From Isoetes taiwanensis (taxonomy: Eukaryota; Streptophyta; Lycopodiopsida; Isoetales; Isoetaceae): 64,000 nt of DNA. This document shows positions 32,201 through 44,100 of the stretch, piece by piece; position 1 is the stretch's first letter, and each line of letters opens with the position of its first letter. The position numbers were made by a program, and so were the translations under genes. Location of the stretch: NCBI GenBank assembly GCA_021234155.1, contig JAJEKV010000024.1, forward strand, positions 17,259,030 to 17,323,029, written 5' to 3'. Under the pieces are notes generated by a model, which ran no database searches, had not been told where the DNA came from, and was given only the letters and a program-made list of their open reading frames with translations.

Positions 32201-35166
32201 GTCGGAGTTAGGACTCATGCAAAAATATAACGTCTCCAATGACGACCTAAAGAAGTATGTATTTTGGTCCAAAGACTTTGTCAGGCAGCAGAAGTTGAAG
32301 AACGTTGCAAACCTTAAAGGGATTCACACTAAAGTTGCATCCGACTTGAAACGAAAAGTCGCGTTGGTGAAGCAGACCCCGGAGACGGAATCCACGTTTT
32401 TTTATCAAGTGTCCACTGGTTTCAAGTGTGCCTTGCCAGAAGTGGGTGCAGGTCCCCATGATATCACACTCTTCGTGCTTGATAGCCGAGGCACCAGATG
32501 GTCGCTTGATGACTATAATACGTTCTTCAACATATGCAGTGGTTTCACGACGGAGATGAATTACACAATCATCGCTGTATATCCCTCCGACATGTCCTAT
32601 GCATATGCTCTAACTGCTGTAAATGACTTAGAATGCGTGAAAGTCATACGACAGGCGATCCTCATAGATGAAAACAGGGACAGTGACTTCAGCACAGCAA
32701 GTAAAATTTCTCATGTGCTTATTATTATGATAGCCATGATGGATGATAAGGAATATGAAAGGCTTAAGGGAAAACCAGATGGAGACAAACTAGCATGGCA
32801 GTGCTATCAGTTAGATGAGCGCATCCTGCGAAACGTCTTCTATCTGGAGCAAGAAGACAAGGGGAAGGGTGTCAAGGTCGTGGAAGAGTTAGAGGAAGAA
32901 GAGGAAGAAGAGGAAGAAAACCAGGCCGACCCAGTTCTTGTGGACCACATTAAGTATGAGCTCCTAACTTCACATAGGGGGTTCTCTATGGACCTTTCTC
33001 ATTATCTCATTGAAGCATTTTGCCCATTGGGAACAACTTGCTGGGAGCTTCACGTTGGAGGTTACATCGGTAGAGAAGCTTTGAAGTTAGCAAGGAAATG
33101 CCAGAGCGTCGTCTCCGATGATCGAGCCAAAAATTTCTTGGACCTCTTCTTTGAGAAAGTACTAGAGGAAGCACCTAGGGGACCAATCGGCAGTGCAAAA
33201 AGCAAAGCTTCTACCTCTAAGGCCAAAATACCTGCAGATTTGCTTAAAGAACGGGAGAATATGAGACACCTATTTGTTGGCAACATCATGGATGACACCG
33301 AAGAGCAGACAGATCAACCAGTACCTGTCGACATACCTTTTAAAATCCTTGACTGTGAAAATATAGAACAGGATGAAAATAACAAGGATGATGATAATAA
33401 CAATAATGATGATGAAGCAGACTCCAAATCTGAAAGCACTAGCCAGGTTAGCGTAAAGAGTAATGAACTATCAAGCATAGTTCAAACTGTACAGATCTCA
33501 ACTGATGTGGTTGGTGCTTCTAGCAGACCGGAGACAACTCAGAATAAGAACGGAAGAAGACACCACGGGGAATGATGAAGAAGAAAGGTATCGTGACAAT
33601 GTTCCTTTTCTTTTGATATCCATGCATTTTACAAACGACAAGCATATACAAATCGCGCCTGGCGCGATTTAGAGTTTCCTAGAGATCATATTTTTAGATT
33701 GGGAAATTTACCAAAATAACCTTAATTGTTGACTTAATTCCCAAAAAGTCTTTTGTATTTTTTAAATCTCTAAACGCCCTTAATTCTTAAGTATTTTCCC
33801 AAATAGCCCTTTGTATTTTAAAAATCACCAAAAAGCGTGTATTTACAATAGAGGATCATTTTCTAAAAAGAAGTGTTTCTTATGGATGACAATAATTTGG
33901 AAAATAAATTTCAAAAATCATTATGACAAAAATATGCAATATAAATGTCAAATATAATTTCTTCAACTGCCTTCATTATGTCCGATATTACCACAACATG
34001 TGCACTTGTACACACGCTTTTCTCAATCCCTGTCTTCTGTCCTATCCTGTTTGCTTTTAGGCCTGCCAAGAGGATGATATGTTGCAGGAGGCAGCAATTC
34101 ATTATTTTCAAGAAGTTCATTATTTAGAGGATAGATACATACATCATATAAATAGCAAAATGAGCTCCACAAGTAACCTGGATAGGTATAAAGCAGCTTC
34201 TCCACAAGATGGCCGCAAAACTTCTCCTTCAATACAATTTTTATAAAAGCATTTAGTTGTCTTCGATCATTTCTAGTATTAGAATGATAGACTTATCTTT
34301 AGCTTTGGTGATTTTTAAATTACAAGGGGCTATTTGGGAAAACACTTCAGAATTAAGGGCATTTTGGGAATTTCACAAATACGAAGGGCTTTTTGGGAAT
34401 TAAGTCAAGAATTAGGGTTATTTGGTAAATTTCCCTTTTAGATTTTGTTGACATGCATCATTAATAAAATCGCGCCTGGCGCGTTTTCGTTTTCCATTTC
34501 TTTCATCTCGTACGTTATTGTTCGCCTTACAGAAATGATTCGGCTTCCCCAAAAGTACTGGTCTTTGATTTGAATGGTGTGCTATGTAGAACGTTACCTA
34601 AAGCAACATTTGAAAAGTCATGGTATGCGCAACAACCATTTGAGACACGTACCAAATATGTTTACCCGCGCCCTTATCTGAAGGAGATGTTGGACCAGGC
34701 CTTCAGTCTGTTTCATTGTGCAATTTGGTCATCTATGGAGCATAGAAATATACAGGAAGTTTTGAAAGTAGTGCCTGAGCTAAATAGAGATTGGGCGTCC
34801 ATCTGGGATCAAAGCAAATGTGCTTCATTCACAAACCCTAAAGAACCGACAGGTAAAAAGATATTTGTGAAATGCTTGCGCAACATGATGGATGCCCTAG
34901 GTGTTGAGGATAAGGAAGACATGATCATGGTGGATGATGACGCTCTAAAGTGTTGCTTCAATCAGTCACATTCATTGAATCCGCCATCCTATCATCCTGA
35001 AGATTTTGACAAAGATGACTTCCTGCTTCGTTTTGTTAGTGTCTTGCACGAAATAGCTTCAGGAAAAATGGGCGAAGAGATACAAACACTATACCCGCAA
35101 CTTGATCGGACAGGGGAAATTGACAGGGACCTTGAGAAAATCGTTCTAGAAAGGGAACTTTTTTGA
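29202..35166 (+). CDS. Gene B: ParB-like domain, degenerate methyltransferase fold and NIF/HAD phosphatase-like domain
   Basis: Exons are 29202-29328, 30022-31144, about 31611-33587 and 34533-35166. Exon 1 is RG-rich. Exon 2 holds a ParB-type motif, FMIIDGQHSIEAHRVL, comparable to DGNHR of gene A. In exon 3, ITLFVLDSRGTRWSLDDYN and CPLGTTCWELHVGGYIGREA align by position with motifs IV and I of gene A, but both signatures are lost, so it should not bind SAM or methylate. Exon 4 reads KVLVFDLNGVLCR, AIWSSMEHRNIQEVL and DMIMVDDDALKCC, the pattern of NIF/FCP1-type HAD phosphatases with the second Asp of DxDx replaced by Asn. The phase between exons 2 and 3 does not close, and one-base frame changes are needed in the A-run at 31798-31805 and near 33550. 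So the copy is damaged, mis-sequenced or differently spliced. Function unknown. Confidence 0.65.
29760..29952. repeat. GCGCC palindromes in intron 1 of gene B
   Basis: Degenerate copies occur at about 29768, 29832, 29875 and 29930, interleaved with repeated TTAGTTGTGTCC and TCATTACATTAGTTTCT blocks (29560-29830). Confidence 0.7.
31182..31574. repeat. 390-bp imperfect inverted repeat in intron 2 of gene B
   Basis: The left arm (31182 on) and right arm (to 31574) are mutually complementary nearly end to end. Blocks shared in inverted order include ATTTCATATTAGAAGGCAAA, AGAGCAAAGGCTTCCTGG, GAGGAGA and at least four GCGCC palindromes per arm. The centre is GGCTATC-CTTGAA-GATAGCC near 31360-31385. 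Transcribed with gene B, it would form one long hairpin. Confidence 0.85.
33650..33670. repeat. Perfect GCGCC palindrome after exon 3
   Basis: A perfect palindrome around ATCGCGCCTGGCGCGAT, 21 bp in all. Related copies are at 34468 (before exon 4), 35697 and 35996. Confidence 0.85.
33701..34435. mobile_element. Non-autonomous MULE-type element in intron 3 of gene B
   Basis: Terminal inverted repeats of about 135 bp start GGGAAATTTACCAAA and end TTTGGTAAATTTCCC. The 9-bp sequence TTTTAGATT flanks both ends (33692-33700, 34436-34444). Long inverted repeats and a 9-bp duplication are the Mutator-like signature. There is no transposase inside. Confidence 0.9.
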
Positions 35167-35428
35167 TATATATGTATACAGGAAATACACTTTCCAAAAA
35201 GTTTTGAATATGAAATATACTTTACACCAACCTCTTTCGAATATATATTGTGTTCTTATAGCAGCATTATTGGTTCTGTGTACGTATTGTTTTTTTATAT
35301 TATGTGTATGGTTTGCTATACTTGCAATAATTTGTATGTATATACCGTCAATAATTTAGGTGTGTATAAATAGATATGCATGAAATTGCCAAACTATCGG
35401 CTTCGGCCTTCGCCTGCTTCTTGTTATT

Positions 35429-35608
35429 ATGGCACATTCTATTACCTGCAAGATGAACCATGAGGACCTCTGCAGGTGCCGCGAGCTAGAAATAGAACTT
35501 GAGGACTGGCTGACTGTCATTGCTATGAATCCCGTCCGCTTCTATCCTGATCCCTTTGATGTTGTAATCCATCTTATATGGAATCCAGAGCATGGAATTT
35601 GTTCATGA
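35429..35608 (+). CDS. Possible 59-residue small protein downstream of gene B
   Basis: An ATG in TTATTATGGCA opens a frame with the Cys/Glu-rich CKMNHEDLCRCRELEIELED and a Trp-containing end. Size and position (just after gene B, beside GCGCC palindromes) recall the small gene at 13973, but the sequences are not clearly alike. It may be chance. Confidence 0.25.
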   Translation: MAHSITCKMNHEDLCRCRELEIELEDWLTVIAMNPVRFYPDPFDVVIHLIWNPEHGICS

Positions 35609-35619
35609 TCGACAGGATC

Positions 35620-37690
35620 TCAGGAGCGCCTGTCGACGATGAATTGGAATAGTTTTTTAAGTTTATGTTCCATTATATTGCGTTATTTATGCCAAGAAAA
35701 CCGCCACGCGCGATTTGAACCACGAAAATCTCTGTTTTGTAGCAACTTGCTTGCCGTTATTTATTCGTAAAGCACTAAAATTTCAATGTATAGATTTCAT
35801 TGTCGTCCGTGATGGTACGAATTAATAAGCAATTTCCTACTTTTTATAATACCAACATTCTGTCATAATATGGGTCATTTGCATCGAATATTTGAATGCC
35901 TTTGCATTTCAACACAAAATGCATCTTCCTAGTCCGAAAATGAACTCAGTGCAAAAGTGTGGTTAATTCAATATAATGGTCAATAAAAGGCTTATACGGC
36001 GCGATTTTGGAATAGACATAATCCCAATTTAATTGAATGACGGTTATTTGCATCAGTAGCTAATTGTTTGTTGCTTGATTTATCCTTCATCAAGTGTTCT
36101 GCAAGCTGATATCTTCAGCACATATGGGTTAGCAGGAAGCGTACAAATTCTGCTGACTCCAAACCATGAGATGGACATTTTTTGTTCCTTATCTTCACAT
36201 GCATATTCTCATATATAGGTACTTGCATCGAAAAATCTGTACTTGCTTTGTCTGCACATTGTAGAAGTGCAATCCCATTAGGTTTTTGAGTCTGCTACAA
36301 AACATGAGGGAAGTTGTGTTTAACACCCTGGGGCATCCACAATGCATTTCCTTTGATGGGCTATTGTTTGTCTTATTATTGTTAATCTGAATCTGGGGAA
36401 ATTACATGATTGTATATAGGAGCTGCCCGGCTTTCAGGAGCAATTCTTTCTGCTGTACATAGCACCCTTCAAATTGGAAGTCCTTGGTGCATCTTTCTAT
36501 TTTCTATTTGGACGCTCCATGACTTAAGAACCCATGACATTTTGATCCCTCAAATTGCACACTAACTGCCTGTGACTACAGTTGTACTTTGTGAATCTCT
36601 ATTCATGTTGTCATTTATTTTGCAGGTTATAGAGTCAAAGCGGAGTCGCTTTTTCATTGCTTAAAACAAAGACCAGCATTGGCAAGAAAATGTTTAAGCC
36701 AACTCTGTTGGCTGCAAAATTCTGAGAGCATTCATTATTATAAGCATATCAATAGAAATGCCATATTGTATAAGTTTTGGTCATTTTCTTGTCAACACGT
36801 ACACAAGAAACGTGGCTACTTTACATATGCATGAAAGTTAAGAAATGGAAAGGCGGTATAACTTATAAGGGCAGAAGCGTGGCAGATGGGTTTCATAGAT
36901 ATTCAAAAGATCAATTCAAATGAAGCAAGGCAACACAATTTAAGCTCCACTAAAACTGAACATTTATCAAATTCAAGTGCCATATTACTCCCTCAATGCT
37001 TCCCTTTAGTCAATCTCATGCAATGTGTTATACCTGGACCTTAATCACCAATTCAAGTTTAGATCGACTTAAAACCCCGTTTTGGAATAAAGCTTATTGT
37101 GTATACCATTATGGAGATTTTGAACAAGGCATCAAATTAGATTGTTTAATAAGCATGCTTACATTACATCTTTTATATTTTTGATCTCCTGCTCTTGAGT
37201 TATTGAACATCCTACTCCGAATTCAATAACAATTACCACTACAACCACATATTAGACCAGCCCAACTTCATATTTCATAATGGCGGATGTTCAAATTGTG
37301 AGATACATCTTCGTCCACTGTATTCCCTTCACTTTCAAATCAATCCTAAAAAGACATAATATGTAGTTGGGTGCAATACACAAACCTAATTCTACCATCA
37401 CTCTTTTTCCATTCATATGCTAATCCCCATTCAAATTTTGCAGATGGAGCACAACATCTCTGCTTTTGCCATATTCAATTTGTCAACCATCAAGACCTAC
37501 TCAATCAAGGACAATTTCTGGCACATGTGCTCCATGTTACCCTAAAACAACCGCCTCTTCAAATTATTAGTAAAGCCCGGTAACGTCGAACACCATAACT
37601 AGTCCTCATTGTTTTTAGTTAGGCTCATTTCGTGGGAAGATTTCATGCCTATATGTACCCAATCTTTTCAAAAAAAGTAGTTGCAATACT
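35620..37690. other. Gene-free AT-rich region; part repeats the 3' flank of gene A
   Basis: No supported gene. About 36335-36550 shares ordered blocks with 7355-7660. At 36010, ATAATCCCAATTTAATTGAATGA is the inverted counterpart of TCATTCAATTAAATTGGGATTAT at 7690. Confidence 0.6.
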
Positions 37691-38085
37691 ACCTTTAACC
37701 GAGATCATTTAAGCCATGCAATGTAATCTAACAAAGATATTATATTTTTCACGTGGCGCACTATTGGTCCCCCCTTCTCCCCATTTGGGGCACAAAAAAA
37801 GGGGGCAATCCAATGTAGTCATGGTTGGTGGACACAATAGTAAATGGCCAAGATAATGCGTACATGAAAGAAGAAGACTTAATACTTGAAAATTCCTTCA
37901 TCTTCTCTTGGCATCTTCGTTATAGCCAAAGCTTGTGTCACAACATAGTTTGAGACTGAATGGTTCAAGAAATTTGTCAACCATAATGTGAGGTTCGTAC
38001 TAAAATAATAATCATGATCTTTATATAATTAGTCATTTTTTTTGGCAAGGTAGATATTAGCTGCAAAAACAAGGTTTAAGTAATA
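37690..38085. repeat. Dispersed repeat, copy 1
   Basis: It shares CATTTAAGCCATGCAATGTAAT, TGGTTGGTGGACACAATA, CTTGTGTCACAACAT and TAATTAGTCAT in the same order with about 39750-40140. Spacing differs by small indels. No coding. Confidence 0.7.
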
Positions 38086-38087
38086 TG

Positions 38088-38199
38088 AAACCGCCACGAG
38101 GAGGAGTTCCCATGGCGAAAACTTTCAGGCGCCGGTGGAGCCATGAGTGGTGCGCCGCCTGAAAGTTTCCGCCACGGAAACTCCGGCACGTGGCGGTTT
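38088..38199. repeat. 112-bp foldback
   Basis: AAACCGCCACG..GGAGTT..GGCG..AACTTTCAGGCG pairs with CGCCTGAAAGTTTCCGCC..AACTCC..CGTGGCGGTTT around a loop of about 16 bases. A small foldback transposon or hairpin-RNA source is possible. Confidence 0.75.
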
Positions 38200-39735
38200 G
38201 ATTACGTAATCAAAAGGGAAGGCATTTTTTCCGAGGTGGCGTCGACGTGTTGCCTACATGGAAAAAGTTTATTGTATGCGTGTGTTATTTTTTTCTTCAA
38301 GTTTTGTCTATGGCATAAGTCAGGCAGGCTAGAGGACATTTTTTTGAGGCGCTACTGTGGCGCTCGCCTCGCAATCTACTTCTACAGTGGTGCCTTGGCC
38401 TTAGCTTCATTCTGATATGCCTTTTTCCAGATTTGGAGCTTCTTTTCAAGTATTGTGATGACTTTTTTTTTTCCGTGTCTTTTGAGCTTTTTTCTTGTTG
38501 TGCTTGAGGTTTTTCTTGCTGCGGCTAGAAATAGTACTCTTGTGCCGTGTTTTCGAAGATCTGCGAGAAGATCTGCTGTGTTCTTGAAGGTTCTTGAAGA
38601 TTTACGAGAAGATCAGCGTGTTCTTGAAGGTTCTTGAAGATTTTGTCGATTTTACCTTGTTTGTTTCATCCTTGTTTATTTTTAATATGTTTTTTTTCTT
38701 TGTTGCTGGTGTGGATGTTATGGCTAACAAGAATAGGTTATTCTTTGTTAATGTCTTGTTGTTTGCCTTGCATGCAGTATTAGCTGATCTACCAGACCAA
38801 ATGCTGCTGTAATCCATCTAGAGGAAGACCTAATGGAGATTGATTTTATCATTGAGGGTGTAGATACCGAAGATATTAAGAAGCTTATGGATAGTATTGC
38901 AAAGGAAGACTAGTTTAATGTGGATTTTGTGGAGTCCGATGCTAAGGATGATGAATACTATGAATGCCAAGAAATTTCTGGTGGAATTTGGAATGTAAAA
39001 ACACCTGTTTTTGGTTGTATATGGGACTATACAATAGAATAGAAGAGAATAGATTTTTTAACGTCCACGGAGACCAATAGGTCATGGGACCCATACAATG
39101 GGCTAGTACAATCATTACTACTAGGATTAAAAAACCCTGCCTCGAAAGGTTTTCAAGGGAAAAACCTTTGCAGTAATGATGATACTAGACAATCGGAGAT
39201 AATGACTACTGAGGGCTCAGTAATGAAGACGTTCATCTAGAACCTCAAGTATGTATAAAGGTAAAGGTAAAGGTAAAGGTAAAGGTAAAGGTAAAGGTAA
39301 AGGTAAAGGTAAAGGTAAAGGTACAAGTGTAAAGGTTTTTGGTGAATGGGATAACTCGACTCCAGTTTCCTCTCTAAAAAAGTTTAAATGTGCATTGATA
39401 ATAAAAGTCTGTATACTTCTATTTCTATGTCAATGAAACTCTACTATATCTGGCGGCGCCGCTTGAGCTCCGCAAGACCTGAAGTTTCCATAGAAGAAAC
39501 AAAAATAGGAATCTAGGAAGAAAAAATGCCTCCCCGCTGTTTACGTTTCATAAACTCTTCTTCAACATGTGACATCCATACATATGCAAGCTACAACATG
39601 TTATTGCCAAAATCAACGTAAAACATTGAATGAAGTGGATGAAAAGGGAAAGAGAGGTTCAATCTTGATCATCCACTGCACAATAGGGCACGTGAGTTAT
39701 TTACTATTTTTAGATAGGCCCAATTTTGGGCTATA
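38200..39735. other. Gene-free stretch with LINE tail and microsatellite
   Basis: Short frames at 38455-38820 translate to Phe/Leu-rich or repetitive sequence and are not supported. 39030-39190 (AATAGAATAGAAGAGAATAG, then ACGTCCACGGAGACC and AAAAACCTTTGCAG) looks like the antisense 3' end of a LINE with an ATTCT-type tail. Similar blocks stand at 61018-61070 and 61405-61640. 39255-39324 is an AAGGTA microsatellite. Confidence 0.5.
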
Positions 39736-39739
39736 CGTA

Positions 39740-40150
39740 TACCTTGAACCAAGACCATTTGAGCCATGCAATATAATTAACAAGAATATTCAAGTGATTT
39801 AGTATAGTACACCAATGCCCCCTCCCCCCCTCCCGGGGGAGGGTGAGGGAAGAAAAAAGAAAAAACAAATGCAAACCTCCAATGGAACAATGGTTGGTGG
39901 ATACAATATGGCCGAAATACAACAATGCTAACAAGAGGGAAAAAGACTTAATAGTCCAAAATTTGTTTCATCTTTTCTTGGCATGTTTGCTATAATCAAA
40001 TCTTGTGTCACAACATGGTTTGTGATTGAATGCTTCAAGACCTTTGTCAATTAATACGTGAGTTCCGTAACCAAAATAAAATAATGATCTTTACACAATT
40101 AGTCATGCTTTTCTCAAGGTAGGTATATTCCACAAAAATGGGGTTTAAGT
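39740..40150. repeat. Dispersed repeat, copy 2
   Basis: Partner of 37690-38085. It differs by a C/G-rich insertion at 39818-39850. The AAGCTACAACATGTT(A/G)TTGCCAAAA block at 39590 also recurs near 63520. Confidence 0.65.
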
Positions 40151-40541
40151 TGGGGATAATGGGGTTCAAACTAGGCGAAATTGCCTCCTCCGACACATTT
40201 TCCCACGTAAAGTCTAGGGGGGAGGAAATTTCATGCCACTTGGCATTGTATTGATCACAACATTAAGAAAATGATGTCCATCTTTTAACATTGCACACAG
40301 AAATATTATCTTAATATATATAAATCTCAAGGGCAAGATGCTTTTGGAATATTCAATATTGATACTTCGTTCTGAAACTGCCACGTTTTTCCGGAAGGAA
40401 AAAATAGGGGCTTTAAGAAATAAGATGCTAACGCATCAAGGGGTTCCCCGTTGGCGTTGGACCATTTGGGATCTTGGGGATGGCGTAGGAAATTTATTAA
40501 TAATAAACAATGTTTCTATTCTTCAACTTCAACTTCAACTT

Positions 40542-41116
40542 CAGGCAGAGGCACTGGATTATAGACTCAACACTGGCTGCATCTCGTTAATACCGAAGGT
40601 GAAGGAGCCATCTGTCATTTCTGATTGGCGCCCCATCACGCTTTTGTCGGCAATATACAAAATTATCGCGAAGGCACTTTTGCTTAGACTGCAAGTTGTC
40701 CTGAAGGAGGCTATTAGTCCCATGCAGTCTGGCTTCATTTCGGGCAGGCATATGCTTAACATTGTAGCGGCGGCATTCGAGGGCATTCACTGGGCACGCA
40801 GAACAGGTCAGCAGATTGTGTACCTGAAGCTGGACTTCGCAAAGGCCTATGATAGTGTTCGTTGGGATTTTTTGAAAATGATGATGTTAGCCTTTGGGTG
40901 TGGTGAGAGCTTTATAGCAGTGGCTATGAAGCTCTTAACGTCCGCCAGAGCCACCCTCCTGTGTCACGGCGAGTCATCGCCGATCTTTAGTGTGGGGCGT
41001 GGAGTTCGCCAGGAATGCCCTTTCGCGCTCTTCCTATTTACCATCGTAGCAGAGGCCCTCTCGCAGTTGTTGACCTCCGCAGTGGAGGCGGGTGTTATGG
41101 AGGGGCTGAGGATGGC
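40542..41116 (+). pseudogene. LINE reverse transcriptase, first piece
   Basis: Motifs are SDWRPITLLSAIYKIIAKAL, MQSGFISGRHML, LKLDFAKAYDSVRWDFL (first catalytic Asp) and VGRGVRQECPFALFLF (GVRQGCP type, Gly replaced by Glu). The frame is open from upstream host sequence into the insertion at 41117. It cannot be complete, as the YxDD motif lies beyond the inserted element. Confidence 0.9.
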
Positions 41117-44100
41117 TGTTGATATTTGGGGTTCTTGGCATCACCTTGCAGCAGCAGTCCATGACTGCCGGATGCCACAAGGCTGCCACAAATGCTCATG
41201 GATCAACAAAAGAAGGTGGGAAGAAACTCCAAGAACAAGAACAAAAGAAAGAATGAACAAAACAGAATCATATTGATGCTCCAAAAGGAGGTGCTCCAAA
41301 ACGTGAGCAAAAACCTAAACAATGAGAGGAAATGCTCTCTCTAAATAGTAGAGCAAAACCCTAACCCTAACTGACATCTCACCTTCCACATATCTAGGCT
41401 AAATTTGGGCCATAGATTGTGGGGTCCAATATGACAAATACATATGGCCTATGCCACCTACCACATATGTGGGCTAAATCTGGGCCCTAGATCAAGTGGT
41501 CCAATGTGATAAATACATGTGGCCTATGCCACTCATACATATGTTTAGCCCAAAGGGCTAACACTCCCCCCCACCACACTAAACTATGTAGAACCTTTAT
41601 AATAGCAGGTTAAACATTTACAACAGTGTCCAAAGTGAGGGGAAATAATATGAATGTCGCCGAAGTCTTGACCCAAAAATGCCAATGTCGATGAAGTACA
41701 AAAATCGTAAGAGGTTGAGAAGGCTGTCACCACTTCTCTTGAGCTTGCCACAAGCTCCTTTAATTCCATAGAAGTCAAATCTAATGTTGAGAAGGCTGTC
41801 ACCACTTCTCATAGAGCTTGCCACTTAGCTCCGAATACATGCGCCAATCAAAGTGTCTTGTAAGGAGTTTGAACAAAAATTTGGAAACAAAAATTGTTGG
41901 AGGGGCAGAAGGCAATAAGTCATCTTCACGCCATTGTTGAACTTGAAAAGTTGAAACAAGGAGTTGAACTTGAAAGAGGTGAAACATAAGTGATTGAAGG
42001 GGCGGAAGGCCCTAAGTCATCTTCGCGCCATGTATGGAACTTGAATGAGTTTGAGCAGATAGTTGAACTTGAAGGAGTTGAAATTGAAGGGGCGGAAGGC
42101 CCTAAGTCATCTTCACGCCATTTGTTGAGCTTGAAAGAGGCTCAACCGCCATGTATTATGGACGGCCGAGATGGATTGAAAAAAATTGTCTCTCAAACGC
42201 CCTGCAGTTGGGTCGATGAGGTAAGCTTGAATGTTGAGGAAAGATTGCTGAAAAAAAGGCCTACACACGCCGACTGTGTGAGGTTTGTTGGTACAAGGGT
42301 GCAAAGAAGATCTCCAAGAATGCGACAAAAGATGAGGCGTCCCCCAAAATGTGCCAAAAATATGCTCAAGATACGTCTTGCGTCAAAAGTTGATTGAAAG
42401 TTGTGCTTGAAATCACGCCTTGAGGGGCCGTGACAGATTGTTGAACTCACGCCGTTGGGCCGTGATGTTTGAAGTCATAGTTGCATGATATTTTGCCTCC
42501 AAAGGCATAATAGTAGGACTAGATATTGGGTATGAAAAAATGGCTTCAATATTTAGAAGGGGTGAAATACACCAAAAATGTAGGCCATCTAGAATATTTA
42601 AGTGTCGAATGCTCTCTCGAAAGAAAATCATAAAGATGTCATAAAAAAAAGCATGGACAACGTGTTTGACAGGAGAGGAATGTTCCACGCCAAGGGGATG
42701 GGCCGTGGGGTTTTGATGTTGTGATGTAACAAGTTGCCATGGCGGAGAGGCCACGCCCGTGAGGTCTTTGATGTTTAGGCCACGCCGTGGAGGCCGTGGT
42801 TCACGCTGTGATGGCCCGTGGAGAATCCACGCCGTGAGGGGCCGTGGAGAGCCCACGCCGTGAGGGGCCGTGGAGAGAGCTGCGTTCTTGTAGCTTTGTG
42901 GCCGTGAAGGTGCAGACAGGTCGTGGAGACTCTGTGAAACCACGCTTGTCATCTAACAGAGGAAGTGTGCCACGCCGTGAGGGGCCGTGGGCTTAGAGAC
43001 TTGAACAGAGCTACAGCAAGGGGCGGTTCTAGGTTGCAGCGAAAGCCACAATGTGAAAAGCTTTCCCAGTGTATTATGTGTGAAAAGATTGTGTAGGAAG
43101 AGGGCATTCCTGGCCACCAAAATACTTCAGTAGAGAGATAGTATGGCTCCTGTGATGCTGCTCCAAGAGATGGCGTCGGATTTTACTGGTCTGTTATGAT
43201 GTGGACAAACCCAGAGCTGTCTGTGACTGGAAGAATGAGAGGAGGAAAGTTGAACGGAATACATGCTTGATATTGAATGATAACCTTGATGTATAACCAG
43301 ATGTGCTGATGCTCTTGAGTTGGTTCGTGAGGAAAGGAATGACTTTGTATCAGATTGTGCAAAATCATCTGAGTTAAATAATAGGCAGCTTAAAATTCTG
43401 TGAAAGTGGGGATCAGAGAAGAATCCTCGGTTAAAGGATGCGGTGCCACTGATATAGCCTTGATTGGCGGCAGAAATTTCTACCACGAATGGGTCATTGA
43501 ACAGAGGCCCCACCCCTTTTTGTAGGTAAACAGATGGGCGGCCTGATAAAAATGCATCAGCTCCAAAGAATGATGGGGATTTAACCTTATTGTCAAGGAA
43601 TAAATCCCAAGCAAGTGTCTGTGAAGAATCAAAAGAACGAATCCAAGGCTGGAGCTGAAAAATGTGCAAGACATCTGCACCAAGTGGTAACCCAAAGAAA
43701 AACTCTGCAGAGGTTCAGAAAAGACAGATGCCTGTGGAAGAGCCGTTGGGCCTCTTCTTAGGGGTTTTGCTTGTCCAAGCAAGACCACATCAAAAAGGAC
43801 AGAGAATAAGTCGATGAAGAACGAATGTCGTGCAATGGTTGCAGGTATGGAAGAACATAGGGGTTGTAAGGAACTATGTGCAAAACAGAGCCCCAGGTAT
43901 CACTTGAAAATTGCCAGGCCGGACTGTGTCACAAGCGGATCCGAAGACATGCTTTGTGGCTGTAGAAAACTGCAACATAATGATGATTTGCCGAGTTTGG
44001 AAGCAGATATTCTTGAAAAGAAGGATCCCTTTGGTGGGCTTTGATCGTAGCTTAAAAACTTCTGCAACCGTTGAGCAGAAAAAAATGCAGAGCCGTTGGG

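Noticed and set aside
13708-36010. Regularly recurring palindromes as a CRISPR-like array
   Set aside because: Spacing is irregular, there are no unique spacers of constant length, and the setting is eukaryotic.
39251-39436. Open frame of repeated Gly-Lys
   Set aside because: It is the translation of an AAGGTA microsatellite.
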